A stretch of DNA of 64,000 nt from positions 1 through 64,000 of the forward strand of contig CAXTPG010000006.1 in NCBI GenBank assembly GCA_964246015.1. Reading direction: 5' to 3'. The first letter of the stretch is position 1. Each line of letters opens with the position of its first letter. This stretch comes from JBBROS01 sp964246015 (GTDB taxonomy: Bacteria > Pseudomonadota > Alphaproteobacteria > Acetobacterales > Acetobacteraceae). This document shows positions 53,451 to 60,995 of the stretch, piece after piece. Position numbers and translations under genes: made by a program. The notes beneath the pieces are model-generated. The model was not told the DNA's origin and ran no database searches. It saw only the letters and a program-made list of their open reading frames with translations.

Positions 53451-56113
53451 CCGAGATCAGCCGGGCCGCCCTGTTCGGGAAGCTGAACCCCCTCGCCTAC
53501 CGCGCCATCGAGGGCGCGACCGTCTTCTGCAAGCTGCGCGGCAACCCGTATGTCGAGCTGGTGCACTGGCTGCACCAGGTCCTGCAAACCCCCGACAGCG
53601 ACCTGCACCGCATCGTCAAGCACTTCGATATCGAGCCGTCGCGCCTGGCCACCGACCTTACCGCCGCCCTCGACAAGCTCCCCCGCGGCGCCACGTCGAT
53701 CTCGGACTTCAGCCCGCTGATCGAGGAATCGATCGAGCGCGCCTGGGTCTTCGCCACCCTGATGTTCAACGTGAACCAGGTGCGGACCGGCCACCTGCTG
53801 CTGGCGATCCTGCGGACGACGTCGCTGCGGAACGCGATGATGGCGATCAGCCGGCAATGGGAGAAGGTGAGGCCCGACGACCTGAGCGAGGCGATCCCGA
53901 CCGTCCTGAAGGACAGCCCCGAGGCGGCGCAGGGCGCGACCGACGGCGCCGCGATCCCCGGCGAAACCAGCGGCGCGATGGCCCCCGCCCAGATGGGCAA
54001 GCAGGAGGCGCTGGCGAAGTTCGCCGTCGACCTGACGGAGCGCGCCCGCGAGGGCAAGATCGACCCCGTCACCGGCCGCGACGGCGAGATCCGCCAGGTC
54101 ATCGACGTGCTGATGCGCCGCCGCCAGAACAACCCGATCCTGACCGGCGAGGCCGGCGTCGGCAAGACCGCCGTCGTCGAGGGCTTCGCGCTCCGCATCG
54201 CCCAGGGCGACGTGCCCCCGCCGCTGGTCGGCGTCTCCCTCCGCGTGCTCGACGTCGGCTTGCTGCAGGCCGGCGCCAGCATGAAGGGCGAGTTCGAGAA
54301 CCGTCTGCGCCAGGTGATCGAGGAGGTGCAGTCCTCCCCCACCCCCATCATCCTGTTCATCGACGAGGCCCATACGCTGATCGGCGCCGGCGGCGCCGCC
54401 GGCACGGGCGATGCGGCGAACCTGCTGAAACCCGCCCTGGCCCGCGGCACGCTCCGCACCATCGCCGCGACCACCTTCGCCGAATACAAGAAATACTTCG
54501 AAAAGGACCCGGCCCTCACCCGCCGCTTCCAGGTCGTCCAGGTCGACGAGCCCGACGAGGAGAAGGCCATCGGCATGATGCGCGGCATCGCCGGGGCGCT
54601 GGAAAAGCACCACAAGGTCCTGCTGCTGGACGAGGCGATCGAGGCCTCCGTCCGCCTGTCCCACCGGTACATCCCGGCCCGCCAGCTTCCCGACAAGTCC
54701 GTGAGCCTGCTGGACACCGCCGCCGCCCGCGTCGCCATCAGCCAGCACGCGGTGCCGGCGGCGGTCGAGGACACGCGCCGCCGGATCAGCCTGCTGGAGA
54801 CGGAGCAGGGCATCATCGGCCGGGAGGCGGCGGTGGGCATCGACGTCGGCGAACGCCTGACGAAGGTCGAGGCGGGGCTGGAGGCCAACCGCACCGAACT
54901 GGCCGGGCTGGAGGCGCGCTGGGAGACGGAGAAGGGCCTGGTCGAGAAGTTGCTGGCCCTCCGCGCGTCGCTGCGGGAGGCCGGGCAGCCGATCGACCCG
55001 CCGCCCACGGACGCACCGCCCGACCGCGCGGCGCAACTCGCCGAGCTGAAACTGGTGCAGGCGGAGCTGGCGGCGCACCAGGGCGAGAACCCGCTGATTC
55101 TGCCCAGCGTCGACGAGCAGGCGGTCGCCGCCGTGGTCGGCGACTGGACCGGCATCCCCGTGGGCCGCATGGTCCGCAACGAGGCGGAGGCGGTGCTGAA
55201 CCTCGCCAGCACCCTCGGCAAGCGGGTCGTGGGCCAGGACCATGGGCTGGAGATGATCGCCCGCCGCGTCCAGACGTCGCGCGCCGGGCTCGACAACCCG
55301 GTCAAGCCGGTCGGCGTGTTCATGCTGTGCGGCCCCAGCGGCGTGGGCAAGACGGAGACGGCCCTGACGATCGCCGAGGCGCTGTACGGCGGCGAGCAGA
55401 ACCTCATCACCATCAACATGAGCGAGTTCCAGGAGGCGCACACCGTCAGCACCCTGAAAGGCGCCCCCCCCGGCTATGTCGGCTATGGCGAGGGCGGCGT
55501 GCTGACCGAGGCCGTCCGCCGCAAGCCGTACTCCGTCGTGCTGCTGGACGAGATCGAGAAGGCGCACCCGGACGTCCACGAGATCTTCTTCCAGGTCTTC
55601 GACAAGGGGATCATGGAGGACGGCGAGGGCCGCTCCATCGATTTCCGCAACACGTTGATCATCCTGACGTCCAACGTCGGCACGGACCTCGTCATGGGCA
55701 TGTGCCGCGACCCGGAACTGATCCCCGAGACCGAGGAGATCGCGAAGGCGCTGCGCGAACCGCTGCAGAAGGTCTTCCCCCCGGCGCTGCTGGGCCGCCT
55801 GATCGTGATCCCCTACCTGCCGCTGTCGGACCAAGTCATGCGCGGCATCATCCGCCTGCAGCTCGGCCGGATCGCGTCGCGGATTCAGGCGAACCGCGGC
55901 ATTCCGTTCACATGGGACGATTCCGTCGTCGACCTGATCGCGGGCCGCTGCACGGAGCCGGAGAGCGGCGGCCGCATGATCGACGCCATCCTCACGAACT
56001 CGATGCTGCCGGACATCAGCGCGGCCTTCCTGAACCGCATGCTGGCGGGCACCCCGGCGGAGCGTGTGCATGTGGGCACGGACGCGACCGGCTTCACCTA
56101 CGCCTTCGACTGA
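53447..56113 (+). CDS. clpV: type VI secretion sheath-recycling ATPase ClpV (TssH)
   Basis: 888 residues. N-terminal helical domain, then two AAA+ modules: Walker A GEAGVGKTAVVEGFA and GPSGVGKTETALTIAE, Walker B ILFIDEAHTLIGAGG and VVLLDEIEKAHPD, with a coiled-coil middle region between. It unfolds contracted TssB/TssC sheath. Last T6SS gene in the run; no tssK, tssJ, tssI (vgrG) or PAAR gene follows. Confidence 0.96.
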   Translation: MTEISRAALFGKLNPLAYRAIEGATVFCKLRGNPYVELVHWLHQVLQTPDSDLHRIVKHFDIEPSRLATDLTAALDKLPRGATSISDFSPLIEESIERAWVFATLMFNVNQVRTGHLLLAILRTTSLRNAMMAISRQWEKVRPDDLSEAIPTVLKDSPEAAQGATDGAAIPGETSGAMAPAQMGKQEALAKFAVDLTERAREGKIDPVTGRDGEIRQVIDVLMRRRQNNPILTGEAGVGKTAVVEGFALRIAQGDVPPPLVGVSLRVLDVGLLQAGASMKGEFENRLRQVIEEVQSSPTPIILFIDEAHTLIGAGGAAGTGDAANLLKPALARGTLRTIAATTFAEYKKYFEKDPALTRRFQVVQVDEPDEEKAIGMMRGIAGALEKHHKVLLLDEAIEASVRLSHRYIPARQLPDKSVSLLDTAAARVAISQHAVPAAVEDTRRRISLLETEQGIIGREAAVGIDVGERLTKVEAGLEANRTELAGLEARWETEKGLVEKLLALRASLREAGQPIDPPPTDAPPDRAAQLAELKLVQAELAAHQGENPLILPSVDEQAVAAVVGDWTGIPVGRMVRNEAEAVLNLASTLGKRVVGQDHGLEMIARRVQTSRAGLDNPVKPVGVFMLCGPSGVGKTETALTIAEALYGGEQNLITINMSEFQEAHTVSTLKGAPPGYVGYGEGGVLTEAVRRKPYSVVLLDEIEKAHPDVHEIFFQVFDKGIMEDGEGRSIDFRNTLIILTSNVGTDLVMGMCRDPELIPETEEIAKALREPLQKVFPPALLGRLIVIPYLPLSDQVMRGIIRLQLGRIASRIQANRGIPFTWDDSVVDLIAGRCTEPESGGRMIDAILTNSMLPDISAAFLNRMLAGTPAERVHVGTDATGFTYAFD

Positions 56114-56184
56114 CGACTCCTCATCGGACGCGAATAGGCTGCCGATCGCGCGTCCGACGCTGCTGACGAGTGATTGCGCTGCGG

Positions 56185-56208
56185 CCGCTGCCACCGCCGT
56201 GGCAGCGG
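56185..56208. terminator. 10-bp perfect hairpin downstream of clpV
   Basis: CCGCTGCCAC (56185-56194) and GTGGCAGCGG (56199-56208) pair perfectly around CGCC, in the gap between clpV and the convergent repeat-protein gene. It is followed by several GGTGGCAGC-type short repeats to about 56240. No T-run is present. It is probably a transcript end shared by both operons. Confidence 0.55.
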
Positions 56209-56242
56209 TGGCAGTGGGGGCAGCGGTGGCAGCGGGGGCGCC

Positions 56243-57736
56243 CTACCCGCCCGCCGGCTCGTCGCTGCCCCCAAAGAAGTTCGACACCGCATCGACGGCC
56301 GAACCGGCCGCGTCCGACACGGCGCCGGCCGCATCGCCCACCGCGCCACCCACGGCCGAAGCCGTGTCCGACACGGTGTCCGCGACGGTTTCGGCAGTCT
56401 CCGCAACAGTCGTGGCGACGGTCGTCGCGGTGTCCGCCACGGTGTCGGCCACCTGGGTCGCGGTGTCCGCCACGGTGGTGGCGACGCTGGTCGCGGTGTC
56501 CGCCACGGCGTCCGCGGCCTGGCTCGCGCCATCCGCGACGGCCTCGGCCGTGTCCTCGACCGTCTGTACCGCGCTGTCGGCGGCCGCGCCCGCTTCGTCC
56601 CACGCCCGTTGCGCCACGTCCCGCGCACGGTCCAGCGCCTGGTCGGCGGCCTGCTGCGCCCGCTCGACCGCGGCGCCGCCCTCGTCCCAGGCCTGCTGAC
56701 CCATGTCGCGCGCCCGCTCGGCGACGGCCTCGGCGGCTTGCCGGGCCTGGTCGGCGGCCTGGCTGGCGGCGTCGTAGGCGGCTTCGCCCACCCGCCGGGC
56801 GCCCTCTGCGGTCTGCTCCGCGGCGCCCCGGGCGGCGTCGATCGCCCGGCCCCCCGCGTCCCATGCCGCCCCGGCGACGATGCGGGCGCCGTCCGCGGTC
56901 TGCCGGGCCGCAGCCTCGGCCGCGTCGATGGCCTGTCCGCCCGCATCCCACGCCGCCCCGGCGACGATGCGGGCACCCTCCGCGGTCTGCCGCGCAGCGG
57001 CCTCGGCCGCGTCCACGGCGCGGCCCGCAACGTCGACGCCGGTATCGACGGCCCGGCCCGCGATATCCACGCCGGTGTCGACGGCGCGCCCGGCGATATC
57101 GACCCCGCGATCGACTGCCCGGCCCGCGATGTCCACACCGGTATCGACCGCCCGGCCGGCGATGTCGACGCCTGTGTCGACCGCGCGGCCCGCGATATCG
57201 ACGCCCGTGTCGACCGCGCGGCCGGCGATGTCCACGCCGCGATCCACGGCCCGGCCCGCGATGTCGACGCCTGTGTCGACCGCGCGGCCGGCGATGTCCA
57301 CGCCGCGATCCACGGCCCGGCCCGCGATCTCCGACCCGCGATCGACAGCCCGGCCCGCGATCTCCTGCACGCGGTCAACCGCGCCGCCGATCGCCTTGCC
57401 GAGCCGGTCCGTCACCTCGTCCGACGCCCGCAACGGGCCGGCCGCCACACCGGCCGCGGCCGCGGCGGCCCCCACCTTCGCCGCCGCCTTTCCGACCGCG
57501 CCGCCCACGCGGCCGCCGTGGGCGGGGGTCGGCGCCGCCGGGGCCGGGGTCGGCGCCGCCGGGGCGGGGGTGGCGCGAACGCCGCCCCCGCTCCGCTGCG
57601 CCGTCTGCCCCCCGGCCTGTCCGCCACCGTGCCCGTTCGTCGTCGGCGCCGTGGCGCCCTTCGTCCCGCCCGATGCCGGCCCGGGCATGGACAGCACACC
57701 TTGCAGCCAAGCCCTCTGTTCGACCGACATCGGCAC
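56243..57736 (-). CDS. Ala-rich protein with eleven 11-residue repeats, unknown function
   Basis: 497 residues from a GTG start with AGGGAGGACCC before it. Residues 1-18 (MPMSVEQRAWLQGVLSMP) form a short helix-like lead. A Pro/Ala/Gly linker runs to about 100. Residues 120-240 are eleven tandem copies of VD[RT]G[VS][DE]IAGRA, an 11-residue (hendecad) period expected to give an amphipathic helix or right-handed coiled coil. Longer units of about 29 residues (AAEAAARQTAEGARIVAGAAWDAGG) follow, then VADTATxVATTVADT repeats to the C-terminus (NFFGGSDEPAGG). There is no signal peptide. It resembles LEA or phasin-like helical proteins only in composition. It starts 13 bases after its operon partner and converges on clpV. 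Confidence 0.65.
   Translation of the reverse strand: MPMSVEQRAWLQGVLSMPGPASGGTKGATAPTTNGHGGGQAGGQTAQRSGGGVRATPAPAAPTPAPAAPTPAHGGRVGGAVGKAAAKVGAAAAAAGVAAGPLRASDEVTDRLGKAIGGAVDRVQEIAGRAVDRGSEIAGRAVDRGVDIAGRAVDTGVDIAGRAVDRGVDIAGRAVDTGVDIAGRAVDTGVDIAGRAVDTGVDIAGRAVDRGVDIAGRAVDTGVDIAGRAVDTGVDVAGRAVDAAEAAARQTAEGARIVAGAAWDAGGQAIDAAEAAARQTADGARIVAGAAWDAGGRAIDAARGAAEQTAEGARRVGEAAYDAASQAADQARQAAEAVAERARDMGQQAWDEGGAAVERAQQAADQALDRARDVAQRAWDEAGAAADSAVQTVEDTAEAVADGASQAADAVADTATSVATTVADTATQVADTVADTATTVATTVAETAETVADTVSDTASAVGGAVGDAAGAVSDAAGSAVDAVSNFFGGSDEPAGG
57017..57379 (-). repeat. 33-bp tandem coding repeat, 11 copies
   Basis: Eleven contiguous 33-base units encode VD[RT]G[VS][DE]IAGRA. The middle nine are nearly identical, so the array could expand or contract by slippage or recombination while keeping frame. 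Confidence 0.88.
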
Positions 57737-57749
57737 GGTTGGGTCCTCC

Positions 57750-59078
57750 CTACTTCATGATGCTCGTCAGCGTCGAAAGCGTCCCGGTCAGCGTCTTGCC
57801 GATCGCCAGCGGCACGAACGGGTTGTTGTCGAGGTCGCTGATGATCGAGTTGGATTCCACGAACTTCGTGTAGCGCGCGATCGTCTTGCGCGCCTCGTCC
57901 AGCAGCCGCTCCCGCTCCTCCCCGTCCGCGTCGGCTGCGGCCGAGAGCGTGTCGGAGAGGGTTTCGTCCAGCTCGGCCAGGACGGGATCGACGACCTTGA
58001 AGAACTGGTCCTCCAGCCCCTCGACCATGTCCTCGCCCGCGCTGGCGTCCATGATGGCCTTGCTGAGCTTCTGCAGCTCGGTGTCCACCTTCGCCCGCGT
58101 CGCCGTCCAGGCGACGCGCGACTTGTGGAACTTCTGCACGGAGGCGTGTCCCTCCTTGCCGTTGGCGCCCTTGCTCTGACCGTTCCCGTCCGAGGCGTCC
58201 TGCGCGTCGGGCGTCTCCGTCTGGTCCTCGCCCTCCTGCTGCTCCTCCTCTTCCTCGTCCCCGTCCTGCTCGGAGTAGGAGTCGATGGCCTGGCGGAGGA
58301 TGTCGATGCCGGCCGAGGCCTGGTCGACGTCGCCGCGCTTCAGGCTGGCCTGGGCGTCGGTCGCCAGTTCGGCGAGCGCCGTCTTCGCGGTGGGATCGCG
58401 CTTGATGACGCCCAGCATCTCCTTCACGAGGTCGGTGAGGTCCACCTTCAGCAGGCGAAGCACCTCCGCGCTGTCGTCCTCGTTCTTGTCCTCGTCGGGG
58501 TCGAGCCGAGGCTGCTCGGCTTCGTCGGGGTTGGTGTAGGCCGTCGGCGTCTCGTTCCCCCCCTCGGGGTTGATCTCGTCTTCGGCCCCGAAGCGGCGGG
58601 ACGTCGCCTCCTCCCCATCCTCGGGCCGGATGGAGGGGCGGACGTTCAGCTCCTCGGTGTCCGGGTCCTCGTTGCCCTCGTGCTCCTCCTCTTCCTCGTC
58701 CTCGTCGTCGCCCTCCGCCTCCTCGACCGACTCGCCGGTTTCCGTGACGATCTGGATCTTGCGGAACCCCGTGCCCTTCAGCGCGACGATGATCTTGCGG
58801 GCCATCCCGCCGACGGCCTTGTTGACCACGAACTTCGCGACCTTCGGAAACTCCGGATCGACCATCACGGTGCCGAAGCGGTGGTTCTTGCCACCCTCCA
58901 GCCCCGCCTTCAGGTCCCGCTCCAGCGTCCGCGGCGGCTTCAGCTTGTGCATCTGCAGCACGACCTTGCCGTCGGCGCCCATCGCGAAGGCCATGTGAAC
59001 GGGCCGGTCCTTGGAGATCTTCAGCAGCTTCTTCAGCTCCGCCCTGTCGCTGCCGACGCTTTCCGGTTCCTTCGCCAT
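57750..59078 (-). CDS. acidic multidomain protein beside the T6SS operon, unknown function
   Basis: 442 residues; ATG preceded by GGAGGGACCCGATC. Three regions are visible. Residues 1-120: a compact alpha/beta-looking domain (DRPVHMAFAMGADGKVVLQMHK, KNHRFGTVMVDPEFPKVAKFVV, MARKIIVALKGTGFRKIQIV). Residues 120-200: an acidic low-complexity tract (GDDEDEEEEEHEGNEDPD). Residues about 210-270: a helical hairpin (LLKVDLTDLVKEMLGVIKR, LKRGDVDQASAGIDILRQAI), then another acidic spacer and a C-terminal helical domain (SRVAWTATRAKVDTELQKL to LDNNPFVPLAIGKTLTGTL). No signal peptide or membrane segment. I do not know the family. The layout recalls modular secretion cargo, which is inference. Confidence 0.65.
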   Translation of the reverse strand: MAKEPESVGSDRAELKKLLKISKDRPVHMAFAMGADGKVVLQMHKLKPPRTLERDLKAGLEGGKNHRFGTVMVDPEFPKVAKFVVNKAVGGMARKIIVALKGTGFRKIQIVTETGESVEEAEGDDEDEEEEEHEGNEDPDTEELNVRPSIRPEDGEEATSRRFGAEDEINPEGGNETPTAYTNPDEAEQPRLDPDEDKNEDDSAEVLRLLKVDLTDLVKEMLGVIKRDPTAKTALAELATDAQASLKRGDVDQASAGIDILRQAIDSYSEQDGDEEEEEQQEGEDQTETPDAQDASDGNGQSKGANGKEGHASVQKFHKSRVAWTATRAKVDTELQKLSKAIMDASAGEDMVEGLEDQFFKVVDPVLAELDETLSDTLSAAADADGEERERLLDEARKTIARYTKFVESNSIISDLDNNPFVPLAIGKTLTGTLSTLTSIMK

Positions 59079-59180
59079 GATCGGGTCCCTCCATGGTTCG
59101 ATTGAGCGGGATGTTAGGGCCTCGCGAACGGCATCGGAACAATAAACTTCATTCCTCCGCGACCCGCCGCGCGAATAATG

Positions 59181-59199
59181 CGTTAAATTCTGATTAACG
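59181..59199. promoter_or_regulatory. inverted repeat in the 250-base divergent gap
   Basis: CGTTAA (59181-59186) and TTAACG (59194-59199) flank seven bases in an AT-rich island (59174-59199) between the acidic protein gene and modA. It is the only AT-rich stretch in the gap and a candidate promoter or operator. Nothing else stands out between 59079 and 59328. Confidence 0.4.
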
Positions 59200-59328
59200 G
59201 ATTGCCGCACGATCGGCGCAGCCCGCCCCGCGACCGCAGCACGCCGCGCACGATCCCCCGACCGCGCGTTGCTTGCCCCCCGGCACCGCCTAGCGCTATA
59301 TCCGTTCGCACATAACGCGAGGCCATCC

Positions 59329-60084
59329 GTGCGCCGAACCGTCCTGCTCGCCGTCCTTCTCGCCGCGGCACCCGCAGCCGCCTTCGCGCAAACCACCGTC
59401 ATGGCCGCCGCCAGCCTGACCGAGGCGATGCGCGAACTGGGGCAGGCATGGACGGCGAAGGGCCACCCGGCGCCACGCTTCGCCTATGCCGCATCCTCCG
59501 CGCTCGCCCGGCAGATCGAGCAGGGTGCGCCGGCCGGCATCTTCGCGTCGGCCGACGAGCCCTGGATGGACTATCTGCAGCAGCGCAACCTGGTCGTGGA
59601 GCAGACCCGCACCAGCCCGCTCGGCAACCGCCTGGTGCTGATCGCACCCGCGGACCAGCCGGGCGAGATCGCGCTGGCCCGCGGCGTGGACCTGCTGACG
59701 CGCCTCGGCCCGCAGGGGCGGATCGCGACCGGGGACCCGGCCAGCGTGCCCGTGGGCAAGTATGCGCAGGCCGCGCTCACCTCGCTGGGCGTGTGGGACC
59801 AGGTTGCGCCGCGCCTGGCCCGGGCCGAGAACGTGCGCGCGGCCCTGCTGCTGGTGGAGCGGGGCGAGGCGCCGCTGGGGATCGTCTACGCGACCGACGC
59901 CGCGGCATCGAAGGGCGTCCGGGTCGTCGGCACCTTCCCCGGCGACACGCATCCGGCCGTGACGTATCCCTTCGCGATCCTGAAGGCCGGCGACACGGCC
60001 GACGCGCGCGCGCTGTTCGCGTTCCTGACTGGGCCCGAGGCGGCGCCGGTCTACCGCAGGCTGGGCTTCTCCGTCCGCGAATGA
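59329..60084 (+). CDS. modA: molybdate ABC transporter substrate-binding protein
   Basis: 251 residues from a GTG with GCGAGG seven bases before it. Signal peptide cut after AFA near residue 22. TTVMAAASLTEAMRELGQAW, AASSALARQIEQGAPAGIFASADEPWMDYL, SPLGNRLVLIAP and VGKYAQAALTSLG are typical of ModA, with the serines that bind molybdate or tungstate oxygens. No modB or modC gene follows; the next gene is convergent. It may work with transporter parts encoded elsewhere. Confidence 0.88.
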   Translation: MRRTVLLAVLLAAAPAAAFAQTTVMAAASLTEAMRELGQAWTAKGHPAPRFAYAASSALARQIEQGAPAGIFASADEPWMDYLQQRNLVVEQTRTSPLGNRLVLIAPADQPGEIALARGVDLLTRLGPQGRIATGDPASVPVGKYAQAALTSLGVWDQVAPRLARAENVRAALLLVERGEAPLGIVYATDAAASKGVRVVGTFPGDTHPAVTYPFAILKAGDTADARALFAFLTGPEAAPVYRRLGFSVRE

Positions 60085-60103
60085 TCCGGGCCGCTCCGCC
60101 GCC

Positions 60104-60913
60104 TCAATCGGCGAGGTCGGCGATGCCGGCGCGCCAGGCCCTGGCCGGGCCATGGGGTTCGGGGCCCGTATATTCGACGCTGTATTCATACCGGTCGGGG
60201 CGATAGAGCACGCGCAGGTGCTCGACCACGCGGCCGTCCCTGGTCGCGACGGTGCGGGCCATCGACAGCAGCGGCGCGCCGATGTCCACGCACAGCCAGC
60301 GCGCGACCTCCCCGTCGGCCAGGCAGGCGCTGATCTGCTCGCTATGGCGGTCCAGCGACAGGCCGGCGGACGCCAGCGCGGCGGAGATGGGCAAAGCGCG
60401 GATCCTGTCGGGCGGCAGCAGCGGAGCGAGGTCCCCGGGGACGTGGCAGACCGAATGGGAGATGGGGGATGTCGCGTCGAAGCGGACGCGGACGATCCGC
60501 AGCACGTCGGCGCCCGGCGGAAGCTGCAGCAGGGCCGCCGGGACAGCCCCGGCGGGACCGATCGCGTGGTCGAGCACGCGCACCTCGGTCTTGAGCGCGA
60601 GGGAGACCTGGTTGCGAAGACCGGGCATGGCCGCCAGCGCCGCCAGCCGGGCCTGGACGGGGAAGGTGCCACGGCCGCGCTCGCGCCGGACCAGGCCTTC
60701 ATCCTCCAGGCGCTTCAGCGCGGCGCGCAGGGTGATGCGGGACACGCCGAGCGTCTGCGCCAGATCGAGCTCGCCCTGGATGGGCTGGTCGGGCGGGATG
60801 CTGCGGTCGGAGATCATCTGCAGGAGCAGAAGATAGACGCGGTGGTACAGCGTGGTCGGGCTGCGCGGCGCCGGGGCGGGCGTTGCGGTCGCGGTGGCGT
60901 GCGGCTGATCCAT
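60104..60913 (-). CDS. GntR-family transcriptional regulator (HutC/UTRA type)
   Basis: 269 residues. N-terminal winged helix (TTLYHRVYLLLLQMISDRSI, LDLAQTLGVSRITLRAALKRLEDEGLVRRERGRGTFP) and a C-terminal UTRA effector domain (LKTEVRVLDHAIGPAG, VVEHLRVLYRPDRYEYSVEY). Such regulators usually repress catabolic or uptake genes until a small molecule binds. It is transcribed away from the PrpD/ABC operon across an 82-base gap holding a perfect inverted repeat, so it very probably controls that operon and itself. Confidence 0.9.
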   Translation of the reverse strand: MDQPHATATATPAPAPRSPTTLYHRVYLLLLQMISDRSIPPDQPIQGELDLAQTLGVSRITLRAALKRLEDEGLVRRERGRGTFPVQARLAALAAMPGLRNQVSLALKTEVRVLDHAIGPAGAVPAALLQLPPGADVLRIVRVRFDATSPISHSVCHVPGDLAPLLPPDRIRALPISAALASAGLSLDRHSEQISACLADGEVARWLCVDIGAPLLSMARTVATRDGRVVEHLRVLYRPDRYEYSVEYTGPEPHGPARAWRAGIADLAD

Positions 60914-60941
60914 GCTGCCTCCCGTGGCACGCTGGCGGCCA

Positions 60942-60980
60942 TTGACAGGCCGGGGCTAGAATGTATCAGAAGTCATACAT
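60942..60980 (+). promoter_or_regulatory. promoter with GntR-type operator for the prpD-like operon
   Basis: TTGACA (60942-60947) with TATCAG 16 bases later gives a plausible promoter. The perfect inverted repeat ATGTAT-N8-ATACAT (60961-60980) covers the -10 region and likely transcription start. The placement suits repression by the divergent GntR protein. Confidence 0.65.
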
Positions 60981-60995
60981 TTTGTCCTGGTGCCG

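Noticed and set aside
52427..56194. 1255-codon open frame opposite tssG and clpV
   Set aside because: Low-complexity Arg/Gly/Asp translation with no motif, fully antisense to two confidently identified T6SS genes.
56209..56243. Short GGTGGCAGC repeats as an origin iteron array
   Set aside because: Copies are short, imperfect and GC-rich, with no AT-rich unwinding element or replication gene nearby; more likely low-complexity sequence after the clpV hairpin.
57017..57379. CRISPR-like array of 33-base repeats
   Set aside because: Units are contiguous with no spacers and keep one reading frame encoding an 11-residue repeat inside a 497-residue protein; no cas genes are present.
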